Assembly: GCA_021827465.1 (NCBI GenBank)
Contig: JAKAVX010000107.1
Coordinates: 1-7,789 of the forward strand
Length of the DNA: 7,789 bases
Direction: 5' to 3'
DNA from: Deltaproteobacteria bacterium
GTDB taxonomy: Bacteria; Desulfobacterota_B; Binatia; Binatales; Binataceae
Positions 4,958 through 7,789 of the stretch are shown piece by piece (position 1 is the first letter of the stretch; the number at the start of each line of letters is the position of its first letter). The translations under genes and the position numbers were made by a program. The notes beneath the pieces were generated by a model. It was given only the letters and a program-made list of their open reading frames with translations, had not been told where the DNA came from and did no database searches.

Positions 4958-6361
4958 ATGCCCCGGGGTGGCGCTCGAAGAATGTTCAAACCGGTTGGCC
5001 TGCGCGTTCAATGGGCAATCCTGATGGCTGGCGACGCCGCGATCGCCTCGCTTGCCACATGCGCCGCATTCGCCGCCCGGCGTCCGATGCCGCCGCCGGC
5101 TCACTTCATTGCCGCCGCGCTTTTCTTCGTCGTTCTCTGGGTCGCTGCGATCTTCCTGCTCGATCTCTATCGGATCGAGCGCCCGCTCCCGAGCGAGGGC
5201 CAGCTCGTGTTCACCGTGATAGGGACGGCGAGCGTGGTCGGGATCGGAGCTGCGGTTGCAGGAGTTGTCATCCCCGGCCTCGATCTCGGGCGGCGCTTCG
5301 ATATCGCCTACCTGGGCGTCGGCGGATTCGTTCTTCTGCTGTGGCGGATATGGATGGAGGACGCTTTCTTGCGCCGGATCGACCTGGGCGTGATGATCGC
5401 CGGCAAGGACGATTACGCCAAGCTGATAGCGCACGAGGTCGCGCGCCGCAGACATATCGGCTACCGGCTGATCGGCTTCCTTGAGCATTCGCCCGACGCG
5501 ACGGCGCTTTCCAACGGTCGCGTTTGGGACGGCGCGACGCTTTACCAGGCCGGCTCGCTCGAGTTCTTGGTCGAAGTGCCCGGGCTCAGGAGCCTCGTGA
5601 TGGCGGATGACACGCGCGCGCAGTTCGCCGCTCAGGACGTGCGCTATGCCCAACGGCACGGAATCAAGGTTGCCGATTACGACTCGTTCTACGAACGGCT
5701 GACGGGGCGGCTCAACGTTTCGGCGCTTCGAAAAGCGCTACAGGCGCCGGCGCCTGGATTTGCGTGGCCGCGATGGCACGCAGTGTTCAAGCGGTTCGTC
5801 GACCTGGTTGCGACGTCATTGATAGGCCTTGCCGCGCTGCCGGTCGCGCTCGTGGCCGCGCTTGCGATCAAGCTCGACTCGCCGGGTCCCATCTTCTATG
5901 CACAGGAGCGCGTCGGGGTGGACGGCAGGACTTTCCGTCTCTACAAGTTCCGCTCGATGCGCATGAGCGGCAAGGATGACGCCGGGTCGACCTGGACGCG
6001 AGCCCATGATTCGCGCGTCACCCGGGTCGGGCGTTTCATCAGAAGGCGTCATATCGACGAACTGCCGCAACTGCTCAACGTGCTTAGGGGTGAAATGAGC
6101 CTGGTCGGGCCTCGGCCCCAGCATCCGAGTTGGGTCGAGCGGTTGGAGCGCGAGTTGCCGCTTTATAGCTTCCGCCATCTGGTCAAGCCGGGAGTCACCG
6201 GATGGGCGCAGGTCTGCTGCGGGTACGGCTCCACCGTGCGCGATCATACCGAGATGGCGTGCTACGACCTTTACTATCTGAAGAACTGGTCGCCCGCTTT
6301 CGACATGCAGATACTGCTGCAAACCGCAAAGGTGGTGTTCTTCGGCCGCGGAAGCCATTGA
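4958..6361 (+). CDS. Polyprenyl glycosylphosphotransferase (EpsB/WbaP-type initiating sugar-1-P transferase)
   Basis: Transfers a sugar-1-phosphate from a nucleotide sugar to undecaprenyl phosphate, the first step of a lipid-linked glycan, at the cytoplasmic face of the membrane. The 467 residues hold about four membrane helices (~17-40, 48-70, 82-106, 115-132), a Rossmann-like middle domain (~136-245) ending in the YDSFYERLTGRL stretch, and the bacterial sugar transferase domain (~275-467). The latter has KRFVD, a membrane helix with Pro295, SPGPIFYAQERVG, YKFRSM, the catalytic Asp367-Glu368 pair in DELPQLLNVLRGEMSLVGPRP, PGVTGWAQV and YDLYYLKNWS. The ending (WAQV-x-x-x-YG, KVVFFGRG) fits the EpsB_2 group often linked with exopolysaccharide/PEP-CTERM loci. 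Cys420-Cys421 after WAQV is unusual. ATG 4958 was chosen; ATG 4982 (Met9) is also possible, and neither has a strong ribosome site. It could serve the neighbouring oligosaccharyltransferase or an unrelated exopolysaccharide. The sugar cannot be told. Confidence 0.92.
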   Translation: MPRGGARRMFKPVGLRVQWAILMAGDAAIASLATCAAFAARRPMPPPAHFIAAALFFVVLWVAAIFLLDLYRIERPLPSEGQLVFTVIGTASVVGIGAAVAGVVIPGLDLGRRFDIAYLGVGGFVLLLWRIWMEDAFLRRIDLGVMIAGKDDYAKLIAHEVARRRHIGYRLIGFLEHSPDATALSNGRVWDGATLYQAGSLEFLVEVPGLRSLVMADDTRAQFAAQDVRYAQRHGIKVADYDSFYERLTGRLNVSALRKALQAPAPGFAWPRWHAVFKRFVDLVATSLIGLAALPVALVAALAIKLDSPGPIFYAQERVGVDGRTFRLYKFRSMRMSGKDDAGSTWTRAHDSRVTRVGRFIRRRHIDELPQLLNVLRGEMSLVGPRPQHPSWVERLERELPLYSFRHLVKPGVTGWAQVCCGYGSTVRDHTEMACYDLYYLKNWSPAFDMQILLQTAKVVFFGRGSH

Positions 6362-6364
6362 GCG

Positions 6365-6385
6365 CCGCGCCTTGCGCGGGCTTTT
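6365..6385 (+). terminator. Terminator-like hairpin after the glycosylphosphotransferase gene
   Basis: CCGCGC (6365-6370) pairs with GCGCGG (6374-6379) across a 3-base loop, followed by GCTTTT. It begins four bases after the TGA stop. The stem is GC-only but the T run is only four, so efficiency is uncertain. The rest of the 111-base spacer to the next gene shows no clear promoter. Confidence 0.5.
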
Positions 6386-6472
6386 CAGAAAGCAAAGCCG
6401 CTTCGAGCCGCGCGCTTTCCCGATAGCTCCGGGGTTTTGCCTGTGGCGCATCATCTTGCGTACCCTTGACGC

Positions 6473-7789
6473 ATGGACACCGCCAGCATCCGGTCCCGCG
6501 TGAACACGCTTTGGGACGAATCGATCCTCGCCGAGCTCAAGGAATACATCCGCATCCCGAACAAGTCGGTCGCCTTTGATCCCGACTGGCGAACTCACGG
6601 CCACATGGACCTGGTCGTCGAGCGGTTTTCGCGATGGGCCCGCGCGCAGCAACTGCGTGGCATGACGGTCGAGGTCGTCAGGCTCGAAGGACGCACCCCG
6701 CTCATTTTCATCGAGATTCCCGGCGATTCCGACGAGGCCATCCTCCTCTACGGGCATCTCGACAAGCAGCCCGAGATGGCCGGATGGCGCGACGGACTCG
6801 ATCCCTGGCAGCCGGTGCTCGAAGGTGACCGCCTCTACGGGCGCGGAGCCGCCGACGACGGTTACGCCCTGTTCGCATGCATGGGCGCGCTCGGCGCGCT
6901 TCAGGTCGAAGGGATTCCGCACGCGCGATGTGTCGTCGTGATCGAGGCGTGCGAGGAGAGCGGCAGTTTCGACCTGCCCGCCTATATCGACCATCTTGCC
7001 CCGCGCATCGGCCAGGCCAATCTGGTGATCGCGCTCGACTCGGGATGCGGCAACTACGAGCAGCTATGGTCCACCACGTCGCTGCGCGGGCTGGCGGGCG
7101 GAACGCTCACGGTCACGGTGCTGACCGAGGGCGTACACTCGGGCGCGGCCGGCGGCGTGGTGCCGGAGAGTTTTCGAATCGCGCGCGCCCTCTTGGATCG
7201 AATCGAAGACAGCGTGACCGGCCGGATATTGCCGGCGGAATTTCACGTTGCAATACCGCTCGCGCGTCTCGAACAGGCCCAAGCCGCGGCCTCGACGCTG
7301 GGCGGCGCGATACGCGAGTTTCCTTTCGCTGGCTCGACGCATCCGGTCACGGACGAAGCCATCGAGCTTGTCCTGAACCGCACCTGGCGGCCCGCGCTTG
7401 CGATTATCGGCGCCGACGGACTGCCTCCGGCCGCCAATGCGGGCAACGTTCTGCGCCCGATGACGGCCCTCAAGCTGTCGCTCAGGCTTCCGCCCACCTG
7501 CGACGCAAAGGCGGCGTCGAGAAAGCTCAAAAAGATACTGGAGAGCGATCCACCCAACGGCGCGCAAGTAAGCTTCGCGCCGAACTGGGGCGCCGACGGA
7601 TGGGACGCGCCCCCGACTGCTCCGTGGCTCGAGCGCGCGCTCGACGAGGCGTCGCGCGCCTATTTCGGAAAACCCGCCGCCTACATGGGCGAGGGCGGGA
7701 CGATCCCGTTCATGGCGATGCTCGGCGAGCGTTTTCCCGAGGCGCAGTTCCTGATAACCGGCGTGCTCGGTCCCGGTTCAAACGCGCAC
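6473..7789 (+). CDS. M20-family metallopeptidase (dipeptidase-like), 3' end missing
   Basis: A cytosolic two-metal hydrolase of the M20 family (carnosinase/nonspecific dipeptidase, PepV, ArgE/DapE relatives), likely cleaving dipeptides or amide-linked amino acids. ATG 6473 is the start; an in-frame TGA at 6467-6469 excludes a much longer protein. The frame stays open for 439 codons to the window end. Active-site residues are all visible: His95 and Asp97 in YGHLDKQP, bridging Asp128 in GRGAADDG, catalytic Glu161 and metal Glu162 in EACEESGS, Asp189 in ALDSG, and the last metal His439 in GPGSNAH, the final codon of the window. The lid/dimer domain carries VHSGAAGG (His222), as in carnosinase-type dipeptidases, and SLRLPP. 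Relatives of about 450-480 residues suggest only a few dozen residues are missing. There is no signal peptide. The terminator-like hairpin upstream suggests a separate transcript; substrate specificity cannot be read. Confidence 0.93.
   Translation, partial: MDTASIRSRVNTLWDESILAELKEYIRIPNKSVAFDPDWRTHGHMDLVVERFSRWARAQQLRGMTVEVVRLEGRTPLIFIEIPGDSDEAILLYGHLDKQPEMAGWRDGLDPWQPVLEGDRLYGRGAADDGYALFACMGALGALQVEGIPHARCVVVIEACEESGSFDLPAYIDHLAPRIGQANLVIALDSGCGNYEQLWSTTSLRGLAGGTLTVTVLTEGVHSGAAGGVVPESFRIARALLDRIEDSVTGRILPAEFHVAIPLARLEQAQAAASTLGGAIREFPFAGSTHPVTDEAIELVLNRTWRPALAIIGADGLPPAANAGNVLRPMTALKLSLRLPPTCDAKAASRKLKKILESDPPNGAQVSFAPNWGADGWDAPPTAPWLERALDEASRAYFGKPAAYMGEGGTIPFMAMLGERFPEAQFLITGVLGPGSNAH

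Noticed and set aside
4949..5659. 236-codon minus-strand open frame
   Set aside because: Antisense to the phosphotransferase N-terminal half; composition typical of a shadow frame and no motif.
5816..6994. 392-codon minus-strand open frame
   Set aside because: Antisense to two well-supported genes (catalytic domain of the phosphotransferase and the M20 peptidase) and across the terminator between them; Arg/His-rich shadow frame.
1..7789. CRISPR arrays, tRNA/rRNA genes, insertion sequences
   Set aside because: No regularly spaced direct repeats, tRNA-like cloverleaf, rRNA segments or transposase motifs were seen on either strand.

Overview
The window is high-GC bacterial DNA carrying five protein genes, two of them cut by the window ends. 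A MurG-type peptidoglycan glycosyltransferase rules out an archaeon. The STT3/PglB-type oligosaccharyltransferase and the polyprenyl glycosylphosphotransferase suggest a Gram-negative, perhaps a deltaproteobacterial or related lineage. That placement is inference only.

Layout: (1) 2-811 (+), the 3' part of murG. (2) 808-3756 (-), a large oligosaccharyltransferase catalytic subunit with the WWDYG signature; its stop codon overlaps the murG stop. (3) 3757-3931, a spacer holding a good sigma-70-like promoter for the oligosaccharyltransferase, a small inverted repeat and a strong intrinsic terminator for the next gene. (4) 3932-4741 (-), a 269-residue secreted protein of no recognised family, unusually rich in N-X-S/T sequons and lower in GC than its neighbours. 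(5) 4742-4957, a divergent spacer with two further inverted repeats and a possible 33-codon small ORF. (6) 4958-6361 (+), a polyprenyl glycosylphosphotransferase of the EpsB/WbaP type, followed at once by a terminator-like hairpin. (7) 6473-7789 (+), an M20-family metallopeptidase that runs off the end at its last metal-binding histidine.

The central block (808-6361) is the interesting part. It holds an enzyme able to start a lipid-linked glycan, an enzyme able to move such a glycan onto asparagine, and between them a secreted protein with seven N-X-S/T sequons, a plausible native acceptor. Elongating glycosyltransferases and a flippase are not in the window, so a working N-glycosylation pathway here is inferred, not shown. 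MurG and the M20 peptidase look like unrelated housekeeping or catabolic neighbours.
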